DNA of 64,000 bases from Streptomyces wuyuanensis (GCF_900103455.1 NZ_FNHI01000012.1:1-64000); one strand, 5' to 3'. Shown: positions 10,436 to 20,010, counted from the stretch's first letter. The notes: a model not told the origin generated them from the sequence alone. Made by a program: numbers and translations.

Positions 10436-11320
10436 TCAGCCGAGAAGGATCTCCCGCGCCAGCTTGGCGGTCTCGGTCGGGGTCTTGCCGACCTTCACGC
10501 CCGCGGCCTCCAGGGCCTCCTTCTTGGCCTGCGCGGTGCCGGAGGAGCCGGAGACGATGGCGCCGGCGTGGCCCATGGTCTTGCCCTCGGGGGCGGTGAA
10601 GCCCGCGACGTAACCGACGACCGGCTTGGTGACGTTGGCCTTGATGAAGTCGGCCGCACGCTCCTCGGCGTCGCCGCCGATCTCGCCGATCATCACGATC
10701 AGGTCGGTGTCCGGGTCGGCCTCGAAGGCGGCCAGGGCGTCGATGTGGGTGGTGCCGATGATCGGGTCACCGCCGATGCCGACGCAGGAGCTGAAGCCGA
10801 TGTCGCGCAGCTCGTACATCATCTGGTAGGTCAGCGTGCCGGACTTGGACACGAGACCGATGCGACCGGGCTTGGTGATGTCGGCCGGGATGATGCCGGC
10901 GTTCGACTGGCCGGGGGTGATCAGACCCGGGCAGTTCGGGCCGATGATGCGGGTCTTGTTGCCCTTGGCACCGGCGTACGCCCAGAACTGCGCGGTGTCG
11001 TGGACCGCGACGCCCTCGGTGATCACGACGGCGAGGCCGATCTCGGCGTCGATCGCCTCGATGACCGCGTCCTTGGTGAACTTCTCCGGGACGAAGATGA
11101 CGGTGACGTCCGCGCCGGTCTTCTCGATGGCCTCCTTGACCGATCCGAAGACCGGGATCTCGGAGCCGTCGAAGTCGACGGTCGTGCCCGCCTTGCGCGG
11201 GTTCACGCCACCGACCACGTTCGTGCCGGAGGCCAGCATGCGCTTGGTGTGCTTCTGGCCCTCGGAGCCGGTCATGCCCTGGACGATGACCTTGGATTCC
11301 TTGGTGAGGAAGATAGCCAT
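10436..11320 (-). CDS. sucD: Succinyl-CoA synthetase (ADP-forming) alpha subunit
   Basis: A 294-residue protein, normal SucD length. It catalyses the TCA-cycle step from succinyl-CoA to succinate with substrate-level phosphorylation, paired with SucC. Visible motifs are the CoA-binding VIVQGMTGSEGQKHTKRM near the N-terminus and GHAGAIVSGSSGTAQAK, where the His is the phosphorylated residue. It starts MAIFLTKESK, 20 bases after the sucC stop, so it is the second gene of the sucCD operon. Confidence 0.97.
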   Translation of the reverse strand: MAIFLTKESKVIVQGMTGSEGQKHTKRMLASGTNVVGGVNPRKAGTTVDFDGSEIPVFGSVKEAIEKTGADVTVIFVPEKFTKDAVIEAIDAEIGLAVVITEGVAVHDTAQFWAYAGAKGNKTRIIGPNCPGLITPGQSNAGIIPADITKPGRIGLVSKSGTLTYQMMYELRDIGFSSCVGIGGDPIIGTTHIDALAAFEADPDTDLIVMIGEIGGDAEERAADFIKANVTKPVVGYVAGFTAPEGKTMGHAGAIVSGSSGTAQAKKEALEAAGVKVGKTPTETAKLAREILLG

Positions 11321-11340
11321 GGTGTGGTGTCCCTCGTCCC

Positions 11341-12516
11341 TTACTTCGCAGCCAGCTCGGCGGCCTTGTCGGCCGCGCCGTCCATGGTGTCCACACGCTC
11401 GACGAGCGGGTGGTTGCGGTCCGCGAGGATCTGGCGACCCAGCTCCGCGTTGTTGCCGTCGAGGCGCACGACCAGCGGCTTCGTCACGGCCTCGCCCCTG
11501 GACTCGAGGAGCTCCAGGGCCTGCACGATGCCGTTGGCGACCGCGTCGCACGCGGTGATGCCGCCGAAGACGTTGACGAAGACGGACTTGACGTCCGGGT
11601 CGCCGAGGATGATCTCCAGGCCGTTCGCCATGACCTCGGCGGAGGCACCGCCGCCGATGTCGAGGAAGTTGGCCGGCTTGACACCGTTGTGCTTCTCACC
11701 GGCGTACGCGACGACGTCGAGGGTCGACATGACCAGACCCGCGCCGTTGCCGATGATGCCGACCTCGCCGTCGAGCTTGACGTAGTTGAGGCCCTTGGCC
11801 TTGGCCGCGGCCTCGAGCGGGTTGGCCGACGCCTTGTCCTCGAGCGCCTCGTGCTCCGGCTGGCGGAACTCGGCGTTGGCGTCCAGCGACACCTTGCCGT
11901 CCAGGGCGATGACGCGGCCGTCGGCCACCTTCGCGAGCGGGTTGACCTCGACGAGGAGGGCGTCCTCGGCGACGAAGGTCTTCCACAGGGTCACGAGGAT
12001 CTCGGCGACCTGCTCGGCCACCTCGGCCGGGAACTGCGCCGCCTCGACGATCTCACGGGCCTTCTCGGGGGAGACGCCGTCGTTGGCGTCGACCGGGATC
12101 TTGGCGAGCTTCTCGGGGGTCGTCGCGGCGACCTCCTCGATGTCCATGCCGCCCGCGACCGAGGCCATGGCCAGGAAGGTGCGGTTGGTGCGGTCGAGGA
12201 GGTAGGAGACGTAGTACTCCTCGGCGATCTCCGGAGCCGTCTCGGCGATCATCACCTTGTGGACCGTGTGGCCCTTGATGTCCATGCCGAGGATGTCCGT
12301 CGCGCGGGCGACGGCCTCGTCCGGCGTGGCGGCGAGCTTGACGCCGCCGGCCTTGCCGCGGCCGCCGACCTTGACCTGGGCCTTGACGACCGAACGGCCG
12401 CCCAGTCGCTCGGTCGCCTCGCGCGCCGCCTCAGGCGTGTCGATGACTTCACCGGCCAGCACCGGTACACCGTGCTTGGCGAAGAGGTCCCTCGCCTGGT
12501 ACTCGAACAGGTCCAC
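11341..12516 (-). CDS. sucC: Succinyl-CoA synthetase (ADP-forming) beta subunit
   Basis: A 391-residue ATP-grasp protein starting at GTG 12516 (MDLFEYQARDLFAKHGVPV), the family-typical N-terminus. The nucleotide-binding region includes VVKAQVKVGGRGKAGGVK, and LVEVNPLAKVADGRVIALD lines the active site. Its C-terminal CoA-ligase-type domain pairs with SucD. It is the first gene of a two-gene operon. A GGGACGG box lies just before the start. Confidence 0.97.
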   Translation of the reverse strand: MDLFEYQARDLFAKHGVPVLAGEVIDTPEAAREATERLGGRSVVKAQVKVGGRGKAGGVKLAATPDEAVARATDILGMDIKGHTVHKVMIAETAPEIAEEYYVSYLLDRTNRTFLAMASVAGGMDIEEVAATTPEKLAKIPVDANDGVSPEKAREIVEAAQFPAEVAEQVAEILVTLWKTFVAEDALLVEVNPLAKVADGRVIALDGKVSLDANAEFRQPEHEALEDKASANPLEAAAKAKGLNYVKLDGEVGIIGNGAGLVMSTLDVVAYAGEKHNGVKPANFLDIGGGASAEVMANGLEIILGDPDVKSVFVNVFGGITACDAVANGIVQALELLESRGEAVTKPLVVRLDGNNAELGRQILADRNHPLVERVDTMDGAADKAAELAAK

Positions 12517-12968
12517 GCGCGTCCGTCCCTTTGCTTCTAATCGTCGCAGTAGTGATTCGCGGTTCGTTGTCTGCGTGGGCGTGCCGCGAAGGGCAACGTG
12601 ACTGCGCAGTCACTAGGGAGGCGTACACGGTGTCCGGGCACGCGGCATGTCCGTCTCGCAGGTTATCCCCGTGGGCCGTGGGTCCCTAAATCGCAGATCA
12701 CAACCGAGCGGTGATACCGGTCACAGATCGCGTGCGCCACGGAACCCCGGGTTACGGGTCGGCCACGCGCCGGGCACGGTCCGGCACCCGAGCGCCTCCG
12801 GCGGCCCCGGCGGCGGTTCTGACACCGCCGCCCCCCTCGCGGATCGCCCCGCCGGCCGCGTCCCGGCCCCGCCCCGACACGGGACGGGCGGCCCCCACCC
12901 CAATGGGGACCGCCCGCCGAAACACGTTGACCCGCCGGTCACCCGGTTCGCTTCGCGCCCATTCGCGC
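12517..12968. promoter_or_regulatory. sucCD upstream region with terminator of the secreted repeat gene
   Basis: About 450 bases with no supported gene. On the minus strand it follows the secreted repeat gene and precedes sucC. The hairpin CGGGCGG (12885-12891) and CCGCCCG (12910-12916), with inner CCCC/GGGG around AAT, is a plausible minus-strand terminator. The AT-richer stretch near 12530-12720 is the likely site of the sucCD promoter. No riboswitch or known operator was recognised. Confidence 0.55.
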
Positions 12969-13970
12969 TCAGAAGCCCTGGGTCGCGTAGCGGCCGAGGG
13001 AGTCGGCGTAGCCGGGGGTGATCGCGTCGGCCGCGCCCTGCGCACCGGTGACGGCGTTGCCGGCGACCGGCGAGGCGGCGACCGTGCCGTACACGTCCTG
13101 CGCGAACGGCCGGACCTCGGAGACCACACCGCCGGCGAACGGAGTCACGTCGCCGGCGACACCGTGGGCGAAGTCGCCCGCGCTGCCGCCGACCCCCTGG
13201 GTGACCGGCTGGACGTGGTCCGCGACGGTCTCGACGAGCGGCTGCACGGAGCCGACGACACCGCCGGCGAAGGGCTGGACCTCCGAGACCACACCGCCCG
13301 CGAACGGCCGGACCCCGGAGACCACACCCCCGGCGAACGGAGCCACGTCGCCGACGACGCCCGTGGCCAGACCACCGGCGTCGCCGACCGCCTGACCGGC
13401 CACCGGGAGCACACCGTCGACCGCGCGGCCGGCGATGGGCGGAAGCACGTCCTGCGCCGTCTCGTCGGCGATCGGCGCCGCGTGGGCGACCGCGTCCCGG
13501 GCGTGGCCGTGGGCGGTGGCCGGGGCGCGGTCCGCCAGCTCGGGAGCGAAGGAGGACAGCGGGCCGAAGAGGTAGTCGATCTCGGCGCCGGCGTCGGCCA
13601 CCTCGGCCTCGGCGTACTGGCGGGCCTGGTCGGCGGTGGCGGCGGGTGTCTGGGCGGCCTCCCGCACGGTCCCTGCCGCCTGCCCGGCGGTGGAGGCCGC
13701 GGTACCGGTGGTGGTGGCCGCGGTACCGGCGGTGGAGGCCGCGGTAGCGGCGGTGGTGGCCGCAGCGGCCTTCGCCTTGCCGGTGGCGGCGGCGACGGCC
13801 GGTGCCTCGGAGACCCCGGCGACCGTGTCCTCGACGGAGTCGGCGGTCTTGTCGGCGGTGGAGAGGGAGAGCGAGGGGAGTTCGTCGGCGCTCGCGGCGG
13901 CGGTGCCGACGGCCCACATGCCCGCGGCGCCTGCGGCGACGGCTATGGAACGGCGGATGTTCTTGTTCAT
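12969..13970 (-). CDS. Secreted low-complexity repeat protein (PFAGGVV repeats)
   Basis: A 333-residue protein with a clear Sec signal peptide (MNKNIRRSIAVAAGAAGMWA...ASA). A Thr/Ala tract (residues about 65-110) follows, then a region from about 200 onward with repeated units such as PFAGGVVSGVR, PFAGGVVSEVQ, PFAGGVVGSVQ and PFAGGVVSEVR, each 11 residues. There is no catalytic motif and no sortase signal. The repeat period and absence of aromatics suggest an extended or helical cell-wall or extracellular structural protein. It lies directly downstream of a second secreted repeat protein on the same strand. The function is unknown. Confidence 0.75.
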   Translation of the reverse strand: MNKNIRRSIAVAAGAAGMWAVGTAAASADELPSLSLSTADKTADSVEDTVAGVSEAPAVAAATGKAKAAAATTAATAASTAGTAATTTGTAASTAGQAAGTVREAAQTPAATADQARQYAEAEVADAGAEIDYLFGPLSSFAPELADRAPATAHGHARDAVAHAAPIADETAQDVLPPIAGRAVDGVLPVAGQAVGDAGGLATGVVGDVAPFAGGVVSGVRPFAGGVVSEVQPFAGGVVGSVQPLVETVADHVQPVTQGVGGSAGDFAHGVAGDVTPFAGGVVSEVRPFAQDVYGTVAASPVAGNAVTGAQGAADAITPGYADSLGRYATQGF

Positions 13971-14057
13971 GATCGGGAGAGTCCTTCGAGTTCCGAGGAA
14001 TAGGGCAGACCTGCTCCGCCCCCGCGCGGCAGGTCTCGGGCAGGGGAACGGCCTGCC

Positions 14058-15038
14058 CTATCCGGGGAATTCGGGGATCTCCCGCAGACGGTCGCGCACT
14101 CCGCCGGCGGCCTCGGGATGCCCGGAGCCGGGCGGAAGCGCTGAGACCGGCGCGGTCCGGAACCAGACGGCGTGCTGGTCGCCGGGCCGAGGCGGGTGGC
14201 TGTCGCCGGCGGTCTGCAGCACGGCGGCGCCGTGCGGCGCGGCCGGGGAACGGCCCGGGTACCGCGGGAAGGGACCGCCGCCGAGGCCGTGGCCCAGGAT
14301 TGGCGAGCGGCCGTCGCGGGCGGTGTCCGCCGGCGTCCGGGTGTCGTGGAACGGCGGGAACTGCCCGCCGCCCACGCGGTCCGAGTCGCGCTCGGCAGCA
14401 TCGGCTGACCGGGCGTCCCCGGGCTCCGCAGCGAGTGGTGCGCCGAGCCGGAGCCCGGCCGGCGCGCCCGTCTGCGAGCCGTACTGCGCGTCGCCATGGG
14501 GAAGTTCCAGTCCCGGGAGGGGCTGGGAGCCCGCGCCGGGCCACTGAGGCCCGGGGGCGGGCAGCGGCCCCGCGGCCGAGCCTTCGACGACCCCGCCGAC
14601 CACGTCGCCGACGGGTTCGGTCACCTCCGAGACCGTGTCCTCGAGGGCCCGGGCTACGGGGCGGACAACGGGACGGACCGCTTGCTCCACGACGGGCTCG
14701 GCGACCGGCCGCACCACATCTCCCGCGACGGGCTCGGCGACCGGGCGCACCACATCTCCCGCGACGCGATCGGTGACCGGCCGCACCACATCTCCCGCGA
14801 CGGGCTCGGCGACCGGGCGCACCGTGCGGTCGACCGCGTCGTCGGCGACCGCCTCGGTGTCATCACGGAGTTGGCGCACCGGGCCGGCGGAGCCGGCCTG
14901 CGACGTCGCCTCGGACACCCCGGGCCGCTCCGCGGCGTGCGCCTGGCTGCCGAGGACGAACCCCAGCACGACGAGACCGCCGAGGAGCAGCAACGTCTTG
15001 ACGGCGCGCACCGCATGCCGACCGGCCGCGTGGCGCAC
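14058..15038 (-). CDS. Secreted low-complexity repeat protein (VAGDVVRPVAEP repeats)
   Basis: A 326-residue protein starting at GTG 15038. The hydrophobic core TLLLLGGLVVLGFVLGSQAHA looks like a signal peptide with an AxA-like cleavage site. Residues about 65-150 hold 12-residue repeats of the type VAGDVVRPVAEP or VAGDVVRPVTDR. The C-terminal half is Pro/Gly/Arg/Asp-rich. It lies 87 bases upstream of the PFAGGVV-repeat gene on the same strand, so the two probably form a unit of related secreted repeat proteins. No known domain was recognised. Confidence 0.7.
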   Translation of the reverse strand: MRHAAGRHAVRAVKTLLLLGGLVVLGFVLGSQAHAAERPGVSEATSQAGSAGPVRQLRDDTEAVADDAVDRTVRPVAEPVAGDVVRPVTDRVAGDVVRPVAEPVAGDVVRPVAEPVVEQAVRPVVRPVARALEDTVSEVTEPVGDVVGGVVEGSAAGPLPAPGPQWPGAGSQPLPGLELPHGDAQYGSQTGAPAGLRLGAPLAAEPGDARSADAAERDSDRVGGGQFPPFHDTRTPADTARDGRSPILGHGLGGGPFPRYPGRSPAAPHGAAVLQTAGDSHPPRPGDQHAVWFRTAPVSALPPGSGHPEAAGGVRDRLREIPEFPG

Positions 15039-15223
15039 AGGGCGCCCGGCGGCAAGGGTCTGAGCAGCGGCGACAGTCGAAATGGGGCAAGCCCTCCCAG
15101 TTGTGGAACGTGGCCCTCCGGGGCAACGGTGACGATGCTCGCACGAGTCTCCCGGGGGCGCGCAAGTCCCTTGTTACCGATGAGTCGCCTTGTCCGCTAT
15201 GCGCGATGACAAGCCGTCCGCTC

Positions 15224-16414
15224 TCATATGTCGGCCGGTACCGGCAGCGGCCGCTTCTCGATCGCGGCCGCCATGACCTCGGGGAAGAGGTCGGGAGTGC
15301 ACGCGAACGCCGGGGCTCCCAGGGCCGCCAGGGCCGCCGCGTGCTCGCGGTCGTACGCCGGTGCCCCCTCGTCGGAGAGCGCGAGCAGAGTGACGAACTG
15401 CACGCCCGACGCCTTCATCGACGCGACCCGCTTCAGCATCTCGTCGCGTATGCCGCCCTCGTAGAGATCGCTGATGAGTACGACGACGGTGTCGGCGGGC
15501 CGGGTGATCTGCGACTGGCAGTACGCGAGCGCCCGGTTGATGTCCGTGCCGCCGCCGAGCCGGGTGCCGAACAGCACGTCCACGGGATCGTCCAGCTGGT
15601 CCGTCAGATCGACGACCGAGGTGTCGAAGACGACGAGCCGGGCGGCGATGGACCGCATCGAGGCGAGCACCGCGCCGAACACCGAGGCGTAGACGACGGA
15701 GGCCGCCATCGACCCGGACTGGTCGATGCACAGCACGACGTCCTTCTTCACCGACCGGGCGGCACGGCCGTAGCCGATGAGCCGTTCGGGCACCACCGTG
15801 CCGTACTCGGGCAGGTAGTTCTTGAGGTTCGCCCGGACGGTGCGGTCCCAGTCGATGTCCCGGTGCCGGGGCCGGCTGATGCGCGCGCTGCGGTCGAGCG
15901 CTCCCGTGAGAGTCGAGCGGGTGCGTGTCGCCAGCCTCTCCTCCAGGTCCTCGACGACCTTCCGGACGACCGCGCGGGCGGTCTCCTTCGTCGTCTCGGG
16001 CATCGCCTTGTTCAGCGACAGCAGCGTGCCGACGAGATGGACGTCCGCCTCGACGGCCTCCAGCATCTCCGGCTCGAGCAGCAGCGCGGACAGACCCAGC
16101 CGCTCGAAGGCGTCCCGCTGCATGACCTGGACGACGGAGGCGGGGAAGTACGTCCGGATGTCGCCGAGCCAGCGGGCGACGGAGGGTGCGGAGCCCTCCA
16201 GTCCGGCCGAACGCCTGCCGCTGCGCCGCTCCTTGCCGTCACCGCTCCCGTAGAGGGCGGCCAGCGCGCCGTCCATGGCGGCGTCCGTACCCGTGAGAAG
16301 ACGGCCCGTGCCCTCCTCCGGCCCCCCGCCGAGCACCAGCCGCCAGCGCCTGAGCCTCTCGTCGGACGCCGCGGCCGCCGCCGCTGAGCCCGTCGTCGCG
16401 GCCGTCGCGCTCAT
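15224..16414 (-). CDS. VWA-domain protein of a MoxR-DUF5682-VWA operon
   Basis: A 396-residue protein. The C-terminal half is a von Willebrand A domain with a metal-ion site: DQSGSMAAS (DxSxS), the Thr in GTRLGGGTDINRA and the Asp in VVLISDLYEGG. The N-terminal half (residues 1-200) is helical and contains TRTRSTLTGALDRS. MoxR-type ATPases usually work with a VWA partner to remodel or metallate target proteins. The start overlaps the DUF5682 stop as ATGA, and it is the third gene of the operon. Confidence 0.88.
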   Translation of the reverse strand: MSATAATTGSAAAAAASDERLRRWRLVLGGGPEEGTGRLLTGTDAAMDGALAALYGSGDGKERRSGRRSAGLEGSAPSVARWLGDIRTYFPASVVQVMQRDAFERLGLSALLLEPEMLEAVEADVHLVGTLLSLNKAMPETTKETARAVVRKVVEDLEERLATRTRSTLTGALDRSARISRPRHRDIDWDRTVRANLKNYLPEYGTVVPERLIGYGRAARSVKKDVVLCIDQSGSMAASVVYASVFGAVLASMRSIAARLVVFDTSVVDLTDQLDDPVDVLFGTRLGGGTDINRALAYCQSQITRPADTVVVLISDLYEGGIRDEMLKRVASMKASGVQFVTLLALSDEGAPAYDREHAAALAALGAPAFACTPDLFPEVMAAAIEKRPLPVPADI

Positions 16415-18783
16415 ACCCGCTCCTCCTGGAGAATCACCCGCAGTACGGACAGCACCGCGTCGGCCCGCTGCTCGTCGAGCCCGGACCCGAACCCGGGGAC
16501 CCCGGTCTCCGCGCGCACCGGCCCGCCGGCCGCCGGTCCCCGCCGCGCCAGCTCTCCGAGGGTGCGGCGCACACCGGGCTCGTACGCCGAGAACGTGCGG
16601 CGCAGCAGGGGGAGGACGTCCGTGAAGGCGTCCGCCGGGACCGACGTCAGCCAGGCGTCGACGAGGCCGAGGAGGCGCTCGTCGTGGACGAGGAGCATCC
16701 CGCCCCCCGACGCACCACCGACGAAGCCCTCGATCCAGGCGGCCGCACCGGCGGGCGGGGTGCCCGGCGAGAGGGCGAGGCCCATCAGCCGCGCCGCCTC
16801 CCCCTCGGCGAGGCGGCCGTCGTCCAGCAGCAGGCGGGCCGCTCGCCCCCGTATCAGCCCGGGCACGGCGTCCCGCAGCACGATCCTGCGCAGCACGTCG
16901 GCCCAGCGGCCGCCCAGCTCCTCGGCCTGCGGGAGCAGTCCGATCGCGGAGTGGACTCCGTCGAGCCGGTCGCGCATAGCGGCCGCGGCGTCGGCGTCGA
17001 GTCCGGCGCAGGCGGGCGGCAGCCCGACGCAGACGCGCTCGGCCAGTCCCGCGGCCACCTCGCCGAGCGCGGCGGTGTCCGTCGCACGGACGTCCCCGTA
17101 CCGCAGCGAGCGGGCGAGCGCCGGCAGGGCCTCGGCGAGATGGCCCACGTCCGCGTCGAGCGCGGCCCGGTCGGCGAGCGCCCTCATCACCACCGGCAGG
17201 GCGTCGGGGAGTTCGGCGAGCAGACAGCGCTCGGCGAGGGAGGTGACATCGGCCAGCGCCGTCGCCGAGACCGCCTGTGACTCCGCCTTGGCGGTGGCCG
17301 CGGTCGGCACGGTGGTGCCCCAGACGCCCGCCTCGGCGACCCTGACGTACAGCTCGGGCTCCCAGCGCAGCCGCCAGGTCTCGCGGAAGGTGCCGGTCGA
17401 GCCCCGGCCCGACTCCGGGCTGCCCCAGCCGACGCCGAGAATCCGCAGCCGGTGCAGGAGCCGGCTGCGCGCGGCGTCGGTGTCCTTGCGCAGGTCGAGC
17501 TCCAGCTCCCGCTCGAGCGGGTCAGGCTTGAGCCGCAGGCCGCGCTGGAGGCGGGCCAGATCACGCTGCAGCGGCACCGCGGGCGCGGTGTCCGGGACTT
17601 CGCCGAGTACGTCCCCGACGGTCAGCCTGTCCCGCACCAGCGCGAGGGGCACGTCCGAGCCGTCGCACATCACGGCCCGGATCGCGTCGGTGGTCTCCCC
17701 GAGTCCGGCCAGCGGACGGCCGCGGACGGCCGCGAGCGTCACGGCGAGCCGGACCGCCTCGATGACATGGGCGGAGGACACCGCCCGGTCCTCGTCCCTG
17801 AGCAGTCCGGCCACCTTGGTCATCCAGCGCTCCACGGGCCGGTCCGGGGCGCTGAACAGATGGGCGTACCACCCGGGCGACTCGATGCCCGCGCCGTATC
17901 CCCGCCCGGGTGCTCCCAGCCGGGCGAGCCTGCGGTGGGTCCAGGGGACCCAGGTCGTCTCGGTCCTGACCTTCGGCAGGCCCTTCAGCAGGGCGCGGTC
18001 GGCGGTGGCGGTCGACCGGGCCGTGAGCGCGGGCACGTGCCAGGCCCCGCAGACGACGGCCACCTCCTCCCCGAACTCCCGGCGTGCCGCCCGCAGCTGG
18101 ATCCGCATGTGGGCCTCACGGACGAGGTCGTGCGCATGGCCCCCGTGGCCGTACCGCTCGCGGAGGGCGGCCATCGCCTCGCCCACCGCGGCGAACGGAG
18201 CGAAGGCGCCGTCCACCGGACCGGCCCGGTCCGTCGCCTCCGTGCCGCGGCGGTGCTCCATCACGTCCTCCCACCAGCGCTCCGGGTCGTCGTACCCGGC
18301 GGCTTCGGCGAGCACCCCGATCGGGTCGACGCGCAGCGCGGGCTCCCCGTCGTCGGCGACGTCCTCCTCGTCGCCCCACGAGGGGTCGGCTGCGGCCGCC
18401 AGGGAGTGCGCGGCGGGCAGGTCGATGAACCGCACGGCCACGTCACGGGCCAGCGCCCAGCGGATCGCCACCCACTCCGGGGAGAACTCGGCGAAGGGCC
18501 AGAAGGCCGCCCGCCCCGGGTCGTCCACGGCGTGGGCCAGCAGGGCCACGGGCGGCACCATGCCCTCGTCGGCCGCCAGCGGCAGCAACGCGTTTCCCTC
18601 CGGGGGGCCTTCGACCAGCACGGCCCTCGGCTCCGCCGCGTCCAGGGCGGCCAGCACCGCCCTGGCGGACCCCGGGCCGTGGTGCCGCACCCCGAGCACC
18701 AGCGGCCCCTCGCAGGGCCACGCCCGGTCCGGGCGGCCGGCGCCCGCAGTTCCCCCGGGCAGGGCAGCCGTCTGCGTCGTCAT
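16411..18783 (-). CDS. DUF5682 family protein
   Basis: A 790-residue protein starting at ATG 18783 (MTTQTAALPGG). The N-terminal domain begins LVLGVRHHGPGSARAVLAAL with later VLVEGPPEGNALLPL. It also carries EEVAVVCGAWHVPALTARS, which gives the domain an erythromycin-esterase/TraB-like look. The rest is helical and Ala/Leu/Arg-rich. It is encoded between a MoxR-type AAA+ ATPase and a VWA protein with ATGA overlaps on both sides, so the three are made together. The activity is unknown. An esterase- or protease-like role is only a guess from the His-rich motifs. Confidence 0.85.
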   Translation of the reverse strand: MTTQTAALPGGTAGAGRPDRAWPCEGPLVLGVRHHGPGSARAVLAALDAAEPRAVLVEGPPEGNALLPLAADEGMVPPVALLAHAVDDPGRAAFWPFAEFSPEWVAIRWALARDVAVRFIDLPAAHSLAAAADPSWGDEEDVADDGEPALRVDPIGVLAEAAGYDDPERWWEDVMEHRRGTEATDRAGPVDGAFAPFAAVGEAMAALRERYGHGGHAHDLVREAHMRIQLRAARREFGEEVAVVCGAWHVPALTARSTATADRALLKGLPKVRTETTWVPWTHRRLARLGAPGRGYGAGIESPGWYAHLFSAPDRPVERWMTKVAGLLRDEDRAVSSAHVIEAVRLAVTLAAVRGRPLAGLGETTDAIRAVMCDGSDVPLALVRDRLTVGDVLGEVPDTAPAVPLQRDLARLQRGLRLKPDPLERELELDLRKDTDAARSRLLHRLRILGVGWGSPESGRGSTGTFRETWRLRWEPELYVRVAEAGVWGTTVPTAATAKAESQAVSATALADVTSLAERCLLAELPDALPVVMRALADRAALDADVGHLAEALPALARSLRYGDVRATDTAALGEVAAGLAERVCVGLPPACAGLDADAAAAMRDRLDGVHSAIGLLPQAEELGGRWADVLRRIVLRDAVPGLIRGRAARLLLDDGRLAEGEAARLMGLALSPGTPPAGAAAWIEGFVGGASGGGMLLVHDERLLGLVDAWLTSVPADAFTDVLPLLRRTFSAYEPGVRRTLGELARRGPAAGGPVRAETGVPGFGSGLDEQRADAVLSVLRVILQEERV

Positions 18784-19892
18784 GCGCTCACCTCCCGGCA
18801 CGCCCGGTAGAAGTCCTTCCAGCCGTCCCGCTCGCGGACCACCGTCTCCAGGTACTCCTGCCATACGACGCGGTCCGCGGCCGGGTCCCGGACCACGGCC
18901 CCGAGGATGCCCGCCGCCACGTCGCCGGACCGCAGCACTCCGTCGCCGAAGTGCGCGGCGAGTGCCAGCCCGTTGGTGACGACCGAGATCGCCTCCGCGG
19001 TGGAGAGCGTCCCCGAGGGCGACTTGAGCTTGGTGCGTCCGTCCGACGTGACGCCGTCCCGCAGTTCGCGGAAGACGGTGACGACCCGGCGGATCTCCTC
19101 GATGCCCTCGGGCGCCGCGGGGAGGTCCAGCGAGCGCCCCAGCTGGTCCACGCGCCGGGACACGATGTCGACCTCCGCCTCCGCGGTCGCGGGCAGCGGC
19201 AGGACCACCGTGTTGAACCGTCGGCGCAGCGCGCTCGACAGGTCGTTGACGCCGCGGTCGCGGTCGTTGGCGGTGGCGATGAGGTTGAACCCGCGGACCG
19301 CCTGCACCTCCTCGCCGAGCTCAGGGATCGGAAGGGTCTTCTCCGACAGGATCGTGATGAGCGTGTCCTGCACGTCCGCCGGGACGCGGGTGAGCTCCTC
19401 GACCCGCGCGGTCGCGCCCTCGGCCATCGCCCGCATCACGGGGCTGGGCACGAGCGCGTCGCGGCTGGGGCCGCGGGAGAGCAGCTGCGCGTAGTCCCAC
19501 CCGTACCGGATCGCCTCCTCAGGCGTGCCGGCGGTGCCCTGCACCAGCAGGGTGGAGTCCCCGCTGACCGCCGCGGCCAGATGCTCGGACACCCAGGTCT
19601 TGGCCGTGCCGGGCACGCCGAGGAGGAGCAGCGCACGATCGGTGGCGAGCGTCGTCACCGCGACCTCGACGATCCGGCGCGGGCCGACGTACTTCGGGGT
19701 GATCAGCGTGCCGCCGGGGAGCGTGCCGCCGAGCAGATAGGTGGCCACGGCCCACGGCGAGAGCCGCCAGCGGGCCGGACGCGGCCGGTCGTCGGCCGCG
19801 GCCAGCGCCGCCAGCTCGTCGGCGAACGCGTCCTCGGCATGCGGGCGCAGGGCCTCGCTGCCGATGTCGGCTCCGGTTGCGGTCACGGTCAT
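18780..19892 (-). CDS. MoxR-type AAA+ ATPase
   Basis: A 370-residue protein. The Walker A motif is LLGVPGTAKTWVSE. The Walker-B-like segment ARVEELTRVPADVQDTLI is degenerate compared with the usual LDEINRA. Sensor 1 is FNLIATANDRDRGVNDLS, followed by the arginine-rich SSALRRRFNTVVLP. It is the first gene of a three-gene operon with DUF5682 and VWA proteins, and its stop overlaps the next start as ATGA. A GAGGGGGA box precedes the start. It probably powers conformational remodelling of a target through the VWA partner. Confidence 0.9.
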   Translation of the reverse strand: MTVTATGADIGSEALRPHAEDAFADELAALAAADDRPRPARWRLSPWAVATYLLGGTLPGGTLITPKYVGPRRIVEVAVTTLATDRALLLLGVPGTAKTWVSEHLAAAVSGDSTLLVQGTAGTPEEAIRYGWDYAQLLSRGPSRDALVPSPVMRAMAEGATARVEELTRVPADVQDTLITILSEKTLPIPELGEEVQAVRGFNLIATANDRDRGVNDLSSALRRRFNTVVLPLPATAEAEVDIVSRRVDQLGRSLDLPAAPEGIEEIRRVVTVFRELRDGVTSDGRTKLKSPSGTLSTAEAISVVTNGLALAAHFGDGVLRSGDVAAGILGAVVRDPAADRVVWQEYLETVVRERDGWKDFYRACREVSA

Positions 19893-19930
19893 GGATCCCC
19901 CTCCAGATCGGTCGGCCGGATGTGGTCCCC

Positions 19931-20003
19931 ACCGTGCACCACGCCACTGACAACGCGCCGTCGGCGCAGGTCAGGGCCGATTGTCAGTGGCTGCCCCTAG
20001 CGT
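19931..20003. promoter_or_regulatory. Divergent DNA-damage-type (PafBC-like) promoters
   Basis: A perfect inverted repeat, GCCACTGACAA (19943-19953) and TTGTCAGTGGC (19981-19991), lies between the divergent AAA+ and SWIM genes. Rightward, TTGTCAGTG is followed after 8 bases by TAGCGT (19998-20003), an exact fit to the actinobacterial LexA-independent damage promoter TTGTCRGTG-N8-TANNNT. The SWIM ATG at 20011 is so close that its mRNA may be leaderless. Leftward, TTGTCAGTG-N8-CACGGT is a near match. Identification is by motif only. Confidence 0.7.
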
Positions 20004-20010
20004 CGTCGCC

